Shown in pieces: positions 42,326 through 52,585 of a DNA stretch of 64,000 nucleotides. How positions within the stretch are numbered: position 1 is the stretch's first letter; each line of letters begins with the position of its first letter. Both the position numbers and the translations under genes were made by a program. The DNA is from Pseudomonas sp. R37(2017) (GTDB lineage Bacteria; Pseudomonadota; Gammaproteobacteria; Pseudomonadales; Pseudomonadaceae). The stretch is taken from contig NZ_NEHO01000008.1 of NCBI RefSeq assembly GCF_002113375.1, forward strand, positions 228,134 through 292,133. Reading direction: 5' to 3'. The notes below the pieces were generated by a model that saw only the letters and a program-made list of their open reading frames with translations, had not been told where the DNA came from and ran no database searches.

Positions 42326-42991
42326 GTGCACAAGAAGACCCTTGAAGCCCTTGAACAGCCTGTTGTAGAGGCCGTTCGACGCAAACCCACGCAACAACGC
42401 AGTCGCGAACGTCAGGAGCGGATTCTGACCGCGGCGACTCGATTGATTGCGGACAAGGGCAGCGACCAACTGAAAATGAGTGAAATTGCCGAGTGCTGCG
42501 GGATCTCGATCGGCTCCCTTTATCAGTATTTTCCTGACAAGAGTTCCGTTATTCGCACGCTGGCCGAACGCTACAACGCGGAAAGCCGTCGTTGCATTAC
42601 GGAGGCGATGGAAGCTGTGCAGGATGCCCAAGGCTTGCAGGCAGCCTATCTGCAATTGCTCGATCTGTATTACGAGATCGTGATGGCGACACCGGTGATG
42701 CGTGACATCTGGTCCGGTATGCAGGCCGACAAGCAGTTAATGCAATTGGAGCTGGTGGAGAGCCGGGTGGCCGGAGCACTGCTGGCCCAGGCAATGCTTC
42801 GTGTATACCCCGACCTCGATCAACAACAGGTTCAGGAGTCGGCGTTTCTGATCTGGCACCTGGGTGAGGCGACCATGCGCCTGGCGGTCACTTGCGCCCC
42901 CCAGGAAGGGCGAGCACTGGTCGAGGCTTTCAAGCGTATGTCCCTGCGTGAAATCATGCAGCCCGTGCGCAAGGACGCCGACCAGCGGTAA
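42326..42991 (+). CDS. TetR-family regulator
   Basis: The protein has 221 residues with a GTG start. It has a helix-turn-helix (MSEIAECCGISIGSLYQYFP) followed by DKSSVIRTLAERY, then a ligand-type C-terminal domain. It lies divergent from the NmrA-like gene with a 178-bp gap that contains direct repeats (GCTCATGTTT and CCTCATGTTT at about 42181-42213), probable operators for both genes. Confidence 0.88.
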   Translation: MHKKTLEALEQPVVEAVRRKPTQQRSRERQERILTAATRLIADKGSDQLKMSEIAECCGISIGSLYQYFPDKSSVIRTLAERYNAESRRCITEAMEAVQDAQGLQAAYLQLLDLYYEIVMATPVMRDIWSGMQADKQLMQLELVESRVAGALLAQAMLRVYPDLDQQQVQESAFLIWHLGEATMRLAVTCAPQEGRALVEAFKRMSLREIMQPVRKDADQR

Positions 42992-43237
42992 CCAATGTTC
43001 ACTCCTGCCGCAGGCCAGGTGCCCGTTGAGTTTGAAATGAGTAACCATCGGAGCGCTTCTGTCGTGGCGTGTGAGCGGTGACGTTCGGTTGGTTTTTGCC
43101 CAACAAAAATCCCGGCGCCAGGCCGGGTTGGGAGTGAGGGTGAAATCCTGACAGGCAAGCAAACGTCCGGAAACGTCACCGTCTCCGGTCATGCTGCCCG
43201 AATCGGACCTTTCCTCGCAGTGTAAATCCGTGACGGA

Positions 43238-43468
43238 TCATCTGAACCGAGGCAGAGGCCGGTCGACAGGTTGCAGAGACGACAGCGTATGCCGGATCAG
43301 CGGCGTATCCTTTTCGATGTCGTTCAGGCGATCACGAATTCTGAGGGCGGTGGGGTGTCCGCCTTGATGATCGACCCAGTCGGCGATTTCCTTGCAGGCA
43401 GCAGCCAGGCGGACCTGACGGGAATCCAGCAAGGTGAGCAGGGTGGTGATGGACTCTTTTTCGGACAT
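43238..43468 (-). CDS. Small hypothetical protein
   Basis: A 76-residue helical protein starts at ATG 43468 behind GGAGGTG. KIADWVDHQGGHPTALRIRD-like layout (here KEIADWVDHQGG) recalls the 69-residue flanking pair near the arsenic genes, so it may be a distant member of the same small-protein family. Function unknown. Confidence 0.65.
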   Translation of the reverse strand: MSEKESITTLLTLLDSRQVRLAAACKEIADWVDHQGGHPTALRIRDRLNDIEKDTPLIRHTLSSLQPVDRPLPRFR

Positions 43469-43506
43469 GGGAGACACCTCCGTTCAAGAAACCTGGGTGT
43501 GGCAAC

Positions 43507-43532
43507 AAAAAGCCCGCCTGGAGCGAGCTTTC
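43507..43532 (-). terminator. Terminator of leftward gene at 43599
   Basis: Read on the minus strand, AAGCTCGC and GCGGGCTT pair (wobble allowed), followed by TTTTGTTG. Confidence 0.5.
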
Positions 43533-43598
43533 TGCCGTTGGGGTCGCTGATCCTTCAGCCATATCAGTATAGACCTGTTGAAAAGCGCTGACAGGTCC

Positions 43599-43820
43599 TC
43601 AGCTTTGTCGGGCTGTCACTTGTGATTTGGCGTTCAACTGCCGGCAAACACGCTGTGCGTCTTCTTCAACATCGTAGCCGTCACCGATGAAGCCTTGGGT
43701 ACGGGTATCGGCGATGCGGTACCAGACTGCGGCTTCGGGTGGAAGGTGCTCTTTCTCACCTTCGCGGCGACCATGGATGATGATCTTGTTGCAACGCTTC
43801 ACGACAAAAATGTCTTCCAT
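43599..43820 (-). CDS. Small hypothetical protein
   Basis: A 73-residue soluble protein (VKRCNKIIIHGRREGEKEHL, WYRIADTRTQGFIGDGYDVE) has GGAG before ATG 43820. It is a compact alpha/beta protein of unknown role. Confidence 0.65.
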   Translation of the reverse strand: MEDIFVVKRCNKIIIHGRREGEKEHLPPEAAVWYRIADTRTQGFIGDGYDVEEDAQRVCRQLNAKSQVTARQS

Positions 43821-44001
43821 GGCGTCTCCGCAGCTGAATCCTGTTCAGATCAACTATAGAAGCCATTGGTAATCGTGCAAAAAACAGGCAGGTCAATTCG
43901 TCGGTTCAGGCGCTGCCGCCATTCGTTCAAGGAAGATCGCCAGCCCGACTTCCTCGGCCCGCCCGGGTGGATACAACACTTGTGGCACAGGGCCGGCGGA
44001 T

Positions 44002-45081
44002 TTACGCCAGCACCGCGACCGCTTTGATTTGTGCCCAGAGCTGCTGGCCAGGGTGGACGTTGAGCTGGTCGCGAGAATAGCGCGTGATCCGCGCCAACAG
44101 CGGCGAGCCTGCGGCGTCCAGGCGAATCAATACGTGAGCGGCATTGTCCGCGCTCATTTCACTGATCACGGTGACCGGCAGGCGATTGAGAATGCTGCTT
44201 TGTCCGACACTGTCCAGGCTCAGGCTCACGTCCCGCGCCTGGACCTTGCAACGCAATGCCTGGCCTGTATCCATTGGTGTATGAGGCACGCGAATGTCGA
44301 GGTGGGTGCCGGGTAATTGCAGGCTGAGCAGTTGGTAGTCGGCGTCATAGGCGCTGACGTGGCCTTCGATCACCACGCCGGCGTCATCCCCCATCGCCAA
44401 GGGCAAATCGAGGCGCGCCAGGGTCTGGCCGATCGGGCCGCTGGCCAGTGCCTTGCCGTTGCTGAGCAACACGATATGGTCGGCCAGCCGCGCGACTTCA
44501 TCCTGGGAGTGGCTGACGTACAGCACCGGGATGTCGAGTTCGTCGTGCAGGCGCTGCAAGTAGGGCAGGATTTCATTTTTGCGTTGGGCATCCAGCGCCG
44601 CCAGCGGCTCGTCCATCAACAGCAGTTTCGGGCTGGTGAGCAAGGCGCGGGCAATACCGACGCGCTGTCGCTCACCGCCCGAAAGGTGTTGTGGTTGCCG
44701 GTCCAGCAAATGACTGATGCCCAGCAGTTCGGTGGCGTGGGCCATGTCGACCCGACGCTGCGTCTTTGCAATGCGCTTGAGGCCGAACTCCAGATTGGCC
44801 AGTACCGACAGATGGGGAAACAGGCTGGCTTCCTGGAACACGTAGCCCAGTGCGCGCTTGTGCGGTGCGACGAAGACCTTGTTTTCACTGTCCAGCCAGA
44901 CTTCATCGTTGACCTGGATAAAGCCTTGATCGGCCCGCTCCAGGCCGGCGATGCAGCGCAGGCAAGTGGTCTTGCCCGAGCCGGAATGACCGTAAAGTGC
45001 GGTGACGCCACGGCCCGGCAGTTGCAGGTCGACGTCTAGGGCAAAGCCCGGGTAGTGCAATTTCAGGCGCATTTGAATCAT
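44002..45081 (-). CDS. modC: Molybdate ABC transporter ATP-binding protein
   Basis: The protein has 359 residues. Walker A is GHSGSGKTT, the signature is LSGGERQRV and Walker B is LLLMDEP. The C-terminal ~110 residues ([20 protein letters not shown]) are the TOBE/molybdate-binding domain. It powers uptake through ModB. It is third in the modABC operon, 3 nt after modB. Confidence 0.95.
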   Translation of the reverse strand: MIQMRLKLHYPGFALDVDLQLPGRGVTALYGHSGSGKTTCLRCIAGLERADQGFIQVNDEVWLDSENKVFVAPHKRALGYVFQEASLFPHLSVLANLEFGLKRIAKTQRRVDMAHATELLGISHLLDRQPQHLSGGERQRVGIARALLTSPKLLLMDEPLAALDAQRKNEILPYLQRLHDELDIPVLYVSHSQDEVARLADHIVLLSNGKALASGPIGQTLARLDLPLAMGDDAGVVIEGHVSAYDADYQLLSLQLPGTHLDIRVPHTPMDTGQALRCKVQARDVSLSLDSVGQSSILNRLPVTVISEMSADNAAHVLIRLDAAGSPLLARITRYSRDQLNVHPGQQLWAQIKAVAVLA

Positions 45082-45084
45082 CGG

Positions 45085-45765
45085 TCAGCTCCAGCCGGCT
45101 TTGGTTTTTCGGCTGGAATACAGCGCCAGCAAGACGACAAACGAGAACACCAGCATCGCCCCGGCCAGCCAATGGGCCTGGGCGTATTCCATGGCTTCGA
45201 CGTGATCGTAGATCTGCACCGATACCACGCGGGTCTTCTCGGGAATGTTGCCGCCGATCATCAGTACCACACCGAACTCGCCGACGGTATGGGCGAAACC
45301 GAGAATGGCCGCAGTAATGAAACCCGGGCGAGCGAGGGGCAGCATCACGCTGAAAAAGGTGTCCCAGGGGTTGGCCCGCAGCGTCGCGGCCACTTCGAGC
45401 GGACGCGTGCCAATCGCGGAAAAAGCGTTTTGCAGTGGCTGGACCACAAACGGCATCGAATACAGCACCGAACCGATGACCAGCCCTGCAAAACTGAAAG
45501 TGAGGGTGCCAAGGCCGAGCGATTGGGTGAGCTGGCCGATATATCCGTGGGGGCCGAGGGCGAGCAACAGATAAAAGCCAATCACCGTCGGTGGCAGCAC
45601 CAGGGGCAGGGCGACAATCGCCCCGACCGGCCCGCGCAACCAGGAGCGGGTGCGCGAGAGCCACAACGCAATCGGAGTGCCGACAATCAGCAGGATGACG
45701 GTCGTCAGGGACGCCAGTTTCAGGGTCAGCCAAATGGCGGAAAAATCGGCACTCGATAGCGACAT
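45085..45765 (-). CDS. modB: Molybdate ABC transporter permease
   Basis: A 226-residue inner-membrane permease has about five helices and the EAA-type loop ([25 protein letters not shown], shown in part). [20 protein letters not shown] is characteristic of ModB. It directly follows modA, with its ATG next to the modA stop. Confidence 0.95.
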   Translation of the reverse strand: MSLSSADFSAIWLTLKLASLTTVILLIVGTPIALWLSRTRSWLRGPVGAIVALPLVLPPTVIGFYLLLALGPHGYIGQLTQSLGLGTLTFSFAGLVIGSVLYSMPFVVQPLQNAFSAIGTRPLEVAATLRANPWDTFFSVMLPLARPGFITAAILGFAHTVGEFGVVLMIGGNIPEKTRVVSVQIYDHVEAMEYAQAHWLAGAMLVFSFVVLLALYSSRKTKAGWS

Positions 45766-46545
<780 letters not shown>

Positions 46546-46573
46546 TCAAAGGCAATTGCAACTGGGGGTGAAT

Positions 46574-46597
46574 CGTTATGTACGGAAATATATAGCG
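46574..46597 (-). promoter_or_regulatory. ModE-box-like operator upstream of modA
   Basis: On the minus strand, CGCTATATA-TTTCCG-TACATAACG closely follows the ModE consensus (CGCTATATA-N6-TATATAACG). It lies about 40 nt upstream of modA, fitting molybdate-dependent repression. Confidence 0.7.
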
Positions 46598-46658
46598 AAT
46601 TGCCTTTGAACGGAATGTCTGCTCGTGAAATTGTATACAATTTCAGTGCGGGCGATGC

Positions 46659-47726
46659 TCAGGAGCGACGCAGAAGTCTCGCCAGCCCTTCCTCAGCCAG
46701 TTGTCGAGTCAGCGCCTCGGTGCTCAATTCGACGCCAAGGGTAAATGCCTGGCCGGCCCAAAGGTTGCTGAAGTCGGCTTCACCTTTCGCCCGCAGCGGC
46801 ATCAGCGCGCCTCCGGCCAGGGGGAAGGCCGGGGCCTTGGCGCTCATCGGTCCCAGTTCGCGCATCACCCGATTGAGGATGCCCCGGGCCGGGCGACCGG
46901 TGAAGACGTTGGTGACCGCCGTCTCGCTTTCCTTCGCGGTACGCAGCGCTTTGTGATGGGACGGGCTGACCCTGGCTTCTGGCGTGAACAGGTATGCCGT
47001 ACCCACCTGTACCGCCGAAGCACCGAGCATGAAGGCTGCGGCGACGCCTCGGGCGTCAGCGATGCCGCCAGCGGCAATCACCGGCACTTTCACTGCATCG
47101 ACGACTTGCGGCACCAGGGCGAACGTCCCCACCTGGCTACTCAGGTCATCGCTGAGAAACATCCCGCGATGGCCGCCGGCCTCAAAACCCATGGCAATGA
47201 TTGCATCACAGCCATGCTGCTCCAGCCACATGGCTTCTTCGACGTTGGTGGCTGAGGACAGCACTTTCGCACCGGTGGCCTTGACCCGGTCGAGCAGGGA
47301 TTTTTCCGGCAGGCCGAAGTGAAAACTCACGACTTCAGGGCGGAACGCTTCGACCACTTCACAGGCCGCATTATCGAACGGCGCCCGGTTGGACACGGGG
47401 GTTGGCGCATCGAAATCGGCGCCCAGTTCCTGGTAGTAGGGTTGCAGCAGGTTTTTCCAGTCCTGCGCGCGTTGCTCGTCGGGAGCTGGAGGTTGATGGC
47501 AGAAAAAATTGACGTTGATCGGGCGCTGGGTGTGTTGGCGGATGGTCTTCAGTTCTTCGCGCAGTTGATCGGTGCTGAGCATCGCCGCCGGCATCGAACC
47601 CAGGCCGCCTGCATTGCAGGCTGCAATCACCATGGCCGAGTTTGTGGCACCGGCCATCGGCCCCTGAATGATCGGCAGTTCGATCCCGAGCAGGTCAAGA
47701 ATGCGGGTATCTGGCCATTGGTTCAT
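46659..47726 (-). CDS. Nitronate monooxygenase-like flavoprotein
   Basis: The protein has 355 residues from ATG 47726 behind CGGAGAA. It is a TIM-barrel FMN enzyme: LPIIQGPMAGATNSAMVIAA, PVIAAGGIADARGVAAAFML, GASAVQVGTAYLFTPEARVS. The family includes nitronate monooxygenase and FabK-type oxidoreductases; the substrate cannot be fixed by sequence alone. It stands alone downstream of the mod operon promoter region. Confidence 0.88.
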   Translation of the reverse strand: MNQWPDTRILDLLGIELPIIQGPMAGATNSAMVIAACNAGGLGSMPAAMLSTDQLREELKTIRQHTQRPINVNFFCHQPPAPDEQRAQDWKNLLQPYYQELGADFDAPTPVSNRAPFDNAACEVVEAFRPEVVSFHFGLPEKSLLDRVKATGAKVLSSATNVEEAMWLEQHGCDAIIAMGFEAGGHRGMFLSDDLSSQVGTFALVPQVVDAVKVPVIAAGGIADARGVAAAFMLGASAVQVGTAYLFTPEARVSPSHHKALRTAKESETAVTNVFTGRPARGILNRVMRELGPMSAKAPAFPLAGGALMPLRAKGEADFSNLWAGQAFTLGVELSTEALTRQLAEEGLARLLRRS

Positions 47727-47785
47727 GTGCTGTGTTCTCCGACGTTGAAACAGGGCAGGGACGGTAGAACAGGATTTGTAACGCA

Positions 47786-47808
47786 ACGACTGGCGCAAGG
47801 CCAGTCGT
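47786..47808 (-). terminator. Hairpin downstream of ada
   Basis: ACGACTGGC and GCCAGTCGT form a perfect 9-bp stem with a 5-nt loop, downstream of the leftward ada gene; a weak T-rich stretch follows. Confidence 0.5.
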
Positions 47809-47881
47809 CATTTCCGCTTGCCAGTGGTGGCAGCGTCGCTGGAAGCCTCCACTGCTGTTGCGCGGGCATGGGAATCGCTGA

Positions 47882-48946
47882 CTACGACGACTCACGCTCC
47901 AGCAACTGGCGTTTGCGCTCGACACCCCAGCGATAGCCCGAAAGATTGCCATCGCTGCGTACCACGCGATGGCACGGGATCGCCACGGCCAGGCTGTTCG
48001 CGCCGCAGGCCTGGGCCACGGCGCGAACGGCTTTGGGCGAGCCGATGCGCAGGGCGATATCGGCGTAGCTCGCCGTGCTGCCGACTGGAATCTCTCGCAG
48101 CGCTTGCCAGACCCGTTCTTGAAATGCGGTGCCGCGCACGTCCAGTGGCAGGTCCAGGCCAATGGCCGGCGCCTCGATAAAGCCGACGACCCTGGCAATC
48201 AATTGCTCGAATTCATGATCGGCACCAATCAAGTTCGCGCGCCGGAACTTGTCTTGCAGGTCACAGACCAGTTGGTGCGGATCATCGCCCAGCAGGATCG
48301 CACAAACTCCACGATCACTCTGTGCCACCAGAATCGCACCCAGCGAGCACTGGCCAATGGCAAATCGAATGTCATTGTTTTGCCCGGCGGCGCGGTAATC
48401 CCCGGGCTTCATTCCCAGCAGTTGGTCTGCCGCTTCATAAAATCGGCTGTTGGAGTTGAAACCGGCGTCATACAGGGCATCGGTCACCGAGCCGCCGTCC
48501 GCCAGTCGCTCGCGCACCTTGCGAGAGCGATGTGCATCGGCGTAGCCCTTGGGCGTCAGGCCGGTGACGGCTTTGAACACGCGATGGAAGTGAAAGCTGC
48601 TCAGTCCCGCCGTTTCGGCCAATTCGCCGAGGGACGGCAGCGTTTCGGCGCTTTCGATCTGTCGGCAGGCAGCGGCCACGGTGGCGGCATGTTGCGCGGC
48701 GAGTTCGCTCTGGTCCCTTGCCGCGCGCTTGCTTGGACGATAGCCCGCGGCCCGGGCCTGTTCGGCGCTGTCGAAGAACTCGACATTCTGTGGTTTGGGC
48801 AGGCGCGCGAGACTGCTGGGATTACAGTAGATGCCTGTGGTCTTCACGGCATACACAAACTGCCCGTCAGCCTTTGGGTCGCGTGCGACCACGGCGGCCC
48901 AGCGCGGATCGTTTTCAGTGGTGGTCCTGGTCGATTGGGTTGTCAT
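47882..48946 (-). CDS. ada: Ada-type O6-methylguanine-DNA methyltransferase/regulator with altered zinc site
   Basis: The protein has 354 residues from ATG 48946. The N-terminal Ada domain has TTGIYCNPSS and GYRPSKRAAR; only one of the four zinc cysteines known in E. coli Ada (Cys41 here) is kept. The AraC-type HTH (LSSFHFHRVFKAVTGLTPKG) and the C-terminal methyltransferase with VAIPCHRVV are intact. It should repair O6-methylguanine and bind DNA, but methylphosphotriester sensing may be lost. It ends an apparent alkylation-repair cluster with alkB. Confidence 0.9.
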   Translation of the reverse strand: MTTQSTRTTTENDPRWAAVVARDPKADGQFVYAVKTTGIYCNPSSLARLPKPQNVEFFDSAEQARAAGYRPSKRAARDQSELAAQHAATVAAACRQIESAETLPSLGELAETAGLSSFHFHRVFKAVTGLTPKGYADAHRSRKVRERLADGGSVTDALYDAGFNSNSRFYEAADQLLGMKPGDYRAAGQNNDIRFAIGQCSLGAILVAQSDRGVCAILLGDDPHQLVCDLQDKFRRANLIGADHEFEQLIARVVGFIEAPAIGLDLPLDVRGTAFQERVWQALREIPVGSTASYADIALRIGSPKAVRAVAQACGANSLAVAIPCHRVVRSDGNLSGYRWGVERKRQLLERESS

Positions 48947-49033
48947 GGCGTCACGTCCATTAAGGGGTTGCCTGCACATTAACCAAGGGGCCATTGCCAC
49001 ACACTCCGGCGCTTGCGGTCAAATTCGCGGCCT

Positions 49034-49714
49034 CTATCCGGCGGTACGGAAGGTAAAGTTGATGCGCTGCTCGCCCAGTCTCGGGTGCTGCCCGTCCTTG
49101 ATCGGCAACACGCCGTGATAACGCAGGCGATCCACACCACCCCAGACCACGATGTCGCCATGCAGCAGGGGAACGCGCTGGCTTTTGTCGCCGCGTGCAA
49201 AACCGCCGAACAGGAACATCGCCGGCAAGCCCAGGGAGACCGAAACGATGGGTGCTGCGTAGGAATGCTCGTCCTTGTCCTGGTGCAATGACATTTTCGC
49301 CCCGGGAATGTAGCGGTTGATCAGGCAGGAGTCAGGCACAAAGTCGCTGAAGCCCGCAGCCTGCGCTGCCGCTTGCGCCAGTTGGAAAAACACCTCGGGC
49401 ATCACGGGCCAGGGGTGGCCGGTCTGCGGATCGTGGCGAGTGTATCGATAACCGCTGCGGTCGGTGGTCCAGCCGAATGTGCCGCAACTGCTCAGGGCGA
49501 CCGACATGGTAAAGCCGCCGGGCGTGACCATCTGCCGAAACGGCGCGGCCACCAGCACCGCCTCCAGGGCGGGCAGCAAACGATCCAGCCAGGGCAGGGC
49601 AAAGCCTCTGAGTACCCAGGACTGTTCGCCGATCTGCTCGCGCCTGGGTTGTTGCTCGGGTTCTGCATTGGCAAACAGATCGAGAGTCAGCGGATTCATG
49701 GGGTCATGATGCAT
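49034..49714 (-). CDS. alkB: AlkB-type DNA oxidative demethylase
   Basis: The protein is 226 residues from ATG 49714 (the first residues overlap the upstream stop; ATG 49699 is an alternative). The 2-oxoglutarate/Fe(II) motif is H-Q-D in MSLHQDKDE, the distal His is in LRYHGVLP and the arginine motif is RINFTFR. It removes 1-methyladenine and 3-methylcytosine lesions. It sits between a second 2OG oxygenase gene and ada. Confidence 0.92.
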   Translation of the reverse strand: MHHDPMNPLTLDLFANAEPEQQPRREQIGEQSWVLRGFALPWLDRLLPALEAVLVAAPFRQMVTPGGFTMSVALSSCGTFGWTTDRSGYRYTRHDPQTGHPWPVMPEVFFQLAQAAAQAAGFSDFVPDSCLINRYIPGAKMSLHQDKDEHSYAAPIVSVSLGLPAMFLFGGFARGDKSQRVPLLHGDIVVWGGVDRLRYHGVLPIKDGQHPRLGEQRINFTFRTAG

Positions 49715-50408
49715 CGTGAAAGATGATTCCAAGGGTATGCCGTTTGCCACTGTGCAGGCGACTCACGCCGTGACGCAGGGTCACGCGGTAGTAACCGCGA
49801 GTCCCTTTGACCGGTCGTTGGTTGACGGCAAAGATCAGTCCGTCACCTTTGTTCAGGCCGATGACCATCGGGCGTGACTGCATGCGCGGGCGTTGTTCAG
49901 TCATGACAAACTCGCCGCCGGTGAAGTCTTCTTCGGGTTCCGACAGAAGAATCGCCACTTGCAGCGGGAAAACGTGCTCACCATACAGATCCTGATGCAG
50001 GCAGTTGTAGTCCTGCGGACCGTATTGCAGCAACAACGGCGTAGGGCGGTTCTGACCGGCGGCATGGCAGCGTTCGAGGAAGCTTGGATGGGATTCGGGA
50101 AAACGGTCTGGCAACCCCATCTGCTCATGCCAGCGATTGGCGATGGGCACCAGTCTTGGGTAGAGCGCGCTGCGCAGGCGAGCCACAAGTTCCGGCAACG
50201 GGTAGTTGAAATACTTGTATTCGCCCCGGCCGAACCCGTGGCGAGCCATCACCACGTGCGAGCGAAAGGGCTCGTTACGGGGGTACAAGGCGCTGATTTG
50301 CGCACAAGCCTTGTGGCTCAGCAGTGACGGGATGACGGCGTAACCGTCCTGGTCAAGTTGTTGTTCCAGCTGGAGCCAGTCCAGCCTGTCCAGATAGTGT
50401 TCGCTCAT
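49704..50408 (-). CDS. 2-oxoglutarate/Fe(II) oxygenase
   Basis: The protein has 234 residues from ATG 50408 with GAGG upstream. The jelly-roll 2OG oxygenase motif is H-Q-D in NCLHQDLYGEHVFP, with the distal histidine and arginine around HGVSRLHSGKRHTLGIIFHD. The substrate is unknown; the link to alkB (overlap) and ada suggests alkylation response, but a protein or small-molecule substrate is equally possible. Confidence 0.8.
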   Translation of the reverse strand: MSEHYLDRLDWLQLEQQLDQDGYAVIPSLLSHKACAQISALYPRNEPFRSHVVMARHGFGRGEYKYFNYPLPELVARLRSALYPRLVPIANRWHEQMGLPDRFPESHPSFLERCHAAGQNRPTPLLLQYGPQDYNCLHQDLYGEHVFPLQVAILLSEPEEDFTGGEFVMTEQRPRMQSRPMVIGLNKGDGLIFAVNQRPVKGTRGYYRVTLRHGVSRLHSGKRHTLGIIFHDAS

Positions 50409-50525
50409 TGCCGGGCCTCTTGATGTCGAGGTGGCCAGTCTGGAAGGCAAGGATGACGCAGGCACTCCGCTGCTTGCGGTCGAATTGCGAACGGGAGCCG
50501 ACGTCCATTGTCGCTCCGAATCGCG

Positions 50526-50693
50526 TTACAGCGCTTTGCTGACGCTGATTTCGCTGATGACGTCGTCTTTTCCATGAATGGCATCCAGCGCCGCCTTGGC
50601 TTCTTCTGCGGTACCGTTTTCAAGCTGGGCGAACTCGAAGCGGCGCTCACCGTTGAGTTTGTATTTGATGACGTACTTGGTCGTTTGGGCCAC
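50526..50693 (-). CDS. Small hypothetical protein (GTG start)
   Basis: A 55-residue protein has a GTG start at 50693. It reads AQTTKYVIKYKLNGERRFEF, then an acidic helix (GTAEEAKAALDAIHGKDDVI). It lies 37 nt after the DUF1883 gene on the same strand and may be cotranscribed. Function unknown. Confidence 0.65.
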   Translation of the reverse strand: MAQTTKYVIKYKLNGERRFEFAQLENGTAEEAKAALDAIHGKDDVISEISVSKAL

Positions 50694-50730
50694 GGTTGTA
50701 TCTGCCTGTCTTGTGTTTCGGATTCGTTGT

Positions 50731-51033
50731 TCAGCTGAGTTTGGAGCTGGAGCGGCGAATGATTTTGATCGAGTGAGTCAGGTTGGGTTTGCGGGTCACG
50801 CTGATGGCGCGGCGACTCACAGTGTCGATCGTGATGTTCCAGAAACCGGTGCTGGGCGCGGTGATGCGGGCTGGAAACGTGTCGAAGGCACCGCCGTGAT
50901 AGGTGTGACGTCCGCCATTCTTGAAGCTGCGGAAGTTGGCGTCGTTCATCAAGCGGATGTTGCACATTTGGGAGCATTGAATGACGACAATATCGTCTTC
51001 ATTGAGGTGCTCGCGCTGATGGATAAATTTCAT
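50731..51033 (-). CDS. DUF1883-domain protein
   Basis: A 100-residue protein begins MKFIHQREHLNEDDIVVIQC and continues MCNIRLMNDANFRSFKNGGR; both are hallmark DUF1883 segments. GGAGGCGCC precedes ATG 51033. DUF1883 proteins are sometimes linked to TIR-containing proteins, but none is in view. Role unknown. Confidence 0.88.
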   Translation of the reverse strand: MKFIHQREHLNEDDIVVIQCSQMCNIRLMNDANFRSFKNGGRHTYHGGAFDTFPARITAPSTGFWNITIDTVSRRAISVTRKPNLTHSIKIIRRSSSKLS

Positions 51034-51234
51034 GAGGCGCCTCCAGAAGGGCTTTTTCTACAAAATCAAAACGATAGCATGGGCGATTGGCGCAGTTTAT
51101 CAGTCCGCAGGCCTTATTATCCGGCCACTTTGACAATTAAAAACGCTAATTTCACATTTGATGAGCGATAAAGCAGTTTGCCTCGGAGAAAAAACGCATC
51201 TGCGTTGTCCGAGCCTCTTTATCGGAGGTTTTAT

Positions 51235-51591
51235 ATGAAGTGGGGTTTGTGGGGTCTTTCCCTGGCGATGCTGGTGAGTGGTTGTGCGAACGTCTCTGAA
51301 ATCAATGAGTCGCTGCCGACCATGAACGTGATTTCTGGCAAAAAACCCCATGAATATGCGCAATGCCTCAGCGAAAAACTGGCTGACAGTCGTGGCGCCT
51401 TGCAAATCGAGCCGCACAAGGATGGCTTGCGTGTGATTGTGCCGCTCAAGTACTCCTCGGGGCCGTCTGCCGTTTTCGACATCGAAGAGCGTTCTGGCGG
51501 CAGCAGCATCAAGCTGCACGAGAGCATGTCCAATGTCCCGGTGCGCCCAAAGGATATACAGAAGGCTGCCACCGAGTGCATTTCCGGCTGA
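51235..51591 (+). CDS. Small lipoprotein
   Basis: The protein has 118 residues from ATG 51235 behind CGGAGG. The signal is WGLWGLSLAMLVSGC with lipobox V-S-G-C17. The mature part is a hydrophilic alpha/beta domain (HEYAQCLSEKLADSRGALQI). It is probably an outer-membrane lipoprotein of unknown role. The preceding 51178-51219 region forms a hairpin. Confidence 0.8.
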   Translation: MKWGLWGLSLAMLVSGCANVSEINESLPTMNVISGKKPHEYAQCLSEKLADSRGALQIEPHKDGLRVIVPLKYSSGPSAVFDIEERSGGSSIKLHESMSNVPVRPKDIQKAATECISG

Positions 51592-51614
51592 TAGACTATC
51601 GACCATCAGCACCG

Positions 51615-51643
51615 ATGCCGCCAAAGCCTGGCTTTGGCGGCAT
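51615..51643 (+). terminator. Strong hairpin after lipoprotein gene
   Basis: ATGCCGCCAAAGC and GCTTTGGCGGCAT pair almost perfectly with a short CTG loop. Confidence 0.5.
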
Positions 51644-51664
51644 CGCTATTTCTGGAGTCGAACA

Positions 51665-51895
51665 ATGAAGCGTGAGCAGGTCCGGGAACGCCATGCAGAG
51701 GGACTGATCTCTGCCACCCATGTGATTCAGAATCCGGCGGAGCGAGGGGAATGGATCGTGTTCTTCAAGAAGAGCGCCGGGCGCAGCTATTTCCTGGTGG
51801 ATGACAATGATGAAGTCGAGTCCTTCAGTCGCCTCGATGACCTCATCGACACCGTGCGCGGGCTTGGGATCAAATTCGCCGAAATCCATATGTAA
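51665..51895 (+). CDS. Small hypothetical protein
   Basis: A 76-residue protein starts at ATG 51665 behind TGGAG. REQVRERHAEGLISATHVIQ and WIVFFKKSAGRSYFLVDDND suggest a small alpha/beta regulator-like protein. No family is certain. Confidence 0.65.
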   Translation: MKREQVRERHAEGLISATHVIQNPAERGEWIVFFKKSAGRSYFLVDDNDEVESFSRLDDLIDTVRGLGIKFAEIHM

Positions 51896-51919
51896 GGCGT
51901 TGCAACCGCGGCGCTCTCT

Positions 51920-52034
51920 TGTAGGAGCGAGTGCCCGCTTGCGGCATGCTCGCGATGGTCGTCAACGATAACGTGGGCTGTCTGGATGCCAGCGGTGTCT
52001 GAGCCTCCATCGCGAGCATGCTCGCTCCTACAGG
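51920..52034. repeat. REP/BIME-like inverted repeat
   Basis: TGTAGGAGCGAG with CTCGCGATGG is mirrored about 90 nt later by CCATCGCGAG and CTCGCTCCTACA. This is the common Pseudomonas REP-type intergenic unit. Confidence 0.85.
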
Positions 52035-52107
52035 AATAGGTAACATCTCAGGCCTGGCTCAAGACCTTGACTGAGCAGCATTACGCGCATCTCGCATCGG
52101 ACGTCGA

Positions 52108-52296
52108 TCAGTTCTTGTCCTTGCCGCGTCGCTTGGGCTCCGGGTGCTCAAGCTCCAGCACCGAGGCCACCTCGGTCGCCAGGGCTTCGGTAGGGAAAGG
52201 TCCGGCGATGTTTTCACCGGCGACACTGGCCACCCACCATTGACCGTCTTTCACCTTGTTGATCAGGAATCCATTGACGCTTTTTGCTTGGGACAT
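52108..52296 (-). CDS. Small hypothetical protein
   Basis: A 62-residue protein starts MSQAKSVNGFLINKVKDGQW and ends in a strongly basic HPEPKRRGKDKN. GAGGCAAAT precedes ATG. Function unknown. Confidence 0.6.
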   Translation of the reverse strand: MSQAKSVNGFLINKVKDGQWWVASVAGENIAGPFPTEALATEVASVLELEHPEPKRRGKDKN

Positions 52297-52585
52297 CTAT
52301 TTGCCTCGTTGTCTGGTTCAATCGCGCCATGATACCGGCAAACGCACGCGACAGGTGTCGACGGGCGTAAGGTGGGGGCACCGCGGGCAGCGAAAACCGT
52401 GCAATTACACAGCTTTCTGCTATGCCTAAGAGGTTTCGAAGTGACCCGTGCAACCGCGCAGGGAACTATCGGCAAGAATATTTCTCTATGTTGACATCGG
52501 TTAGCCAGCGCGGGGCATTGTAAGGTGCACGCCGCCTGATTAGACTGCGCCGAAACTCGTACACACAGCCCTTTCAAGGACTTTT

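Noticed and set aside
43880..43990. 30-codon GTG ORF downstream of modC
   Set aside because: Sequence looks coding-like but has no ribosome site and no recognisable family; probably a remnant.
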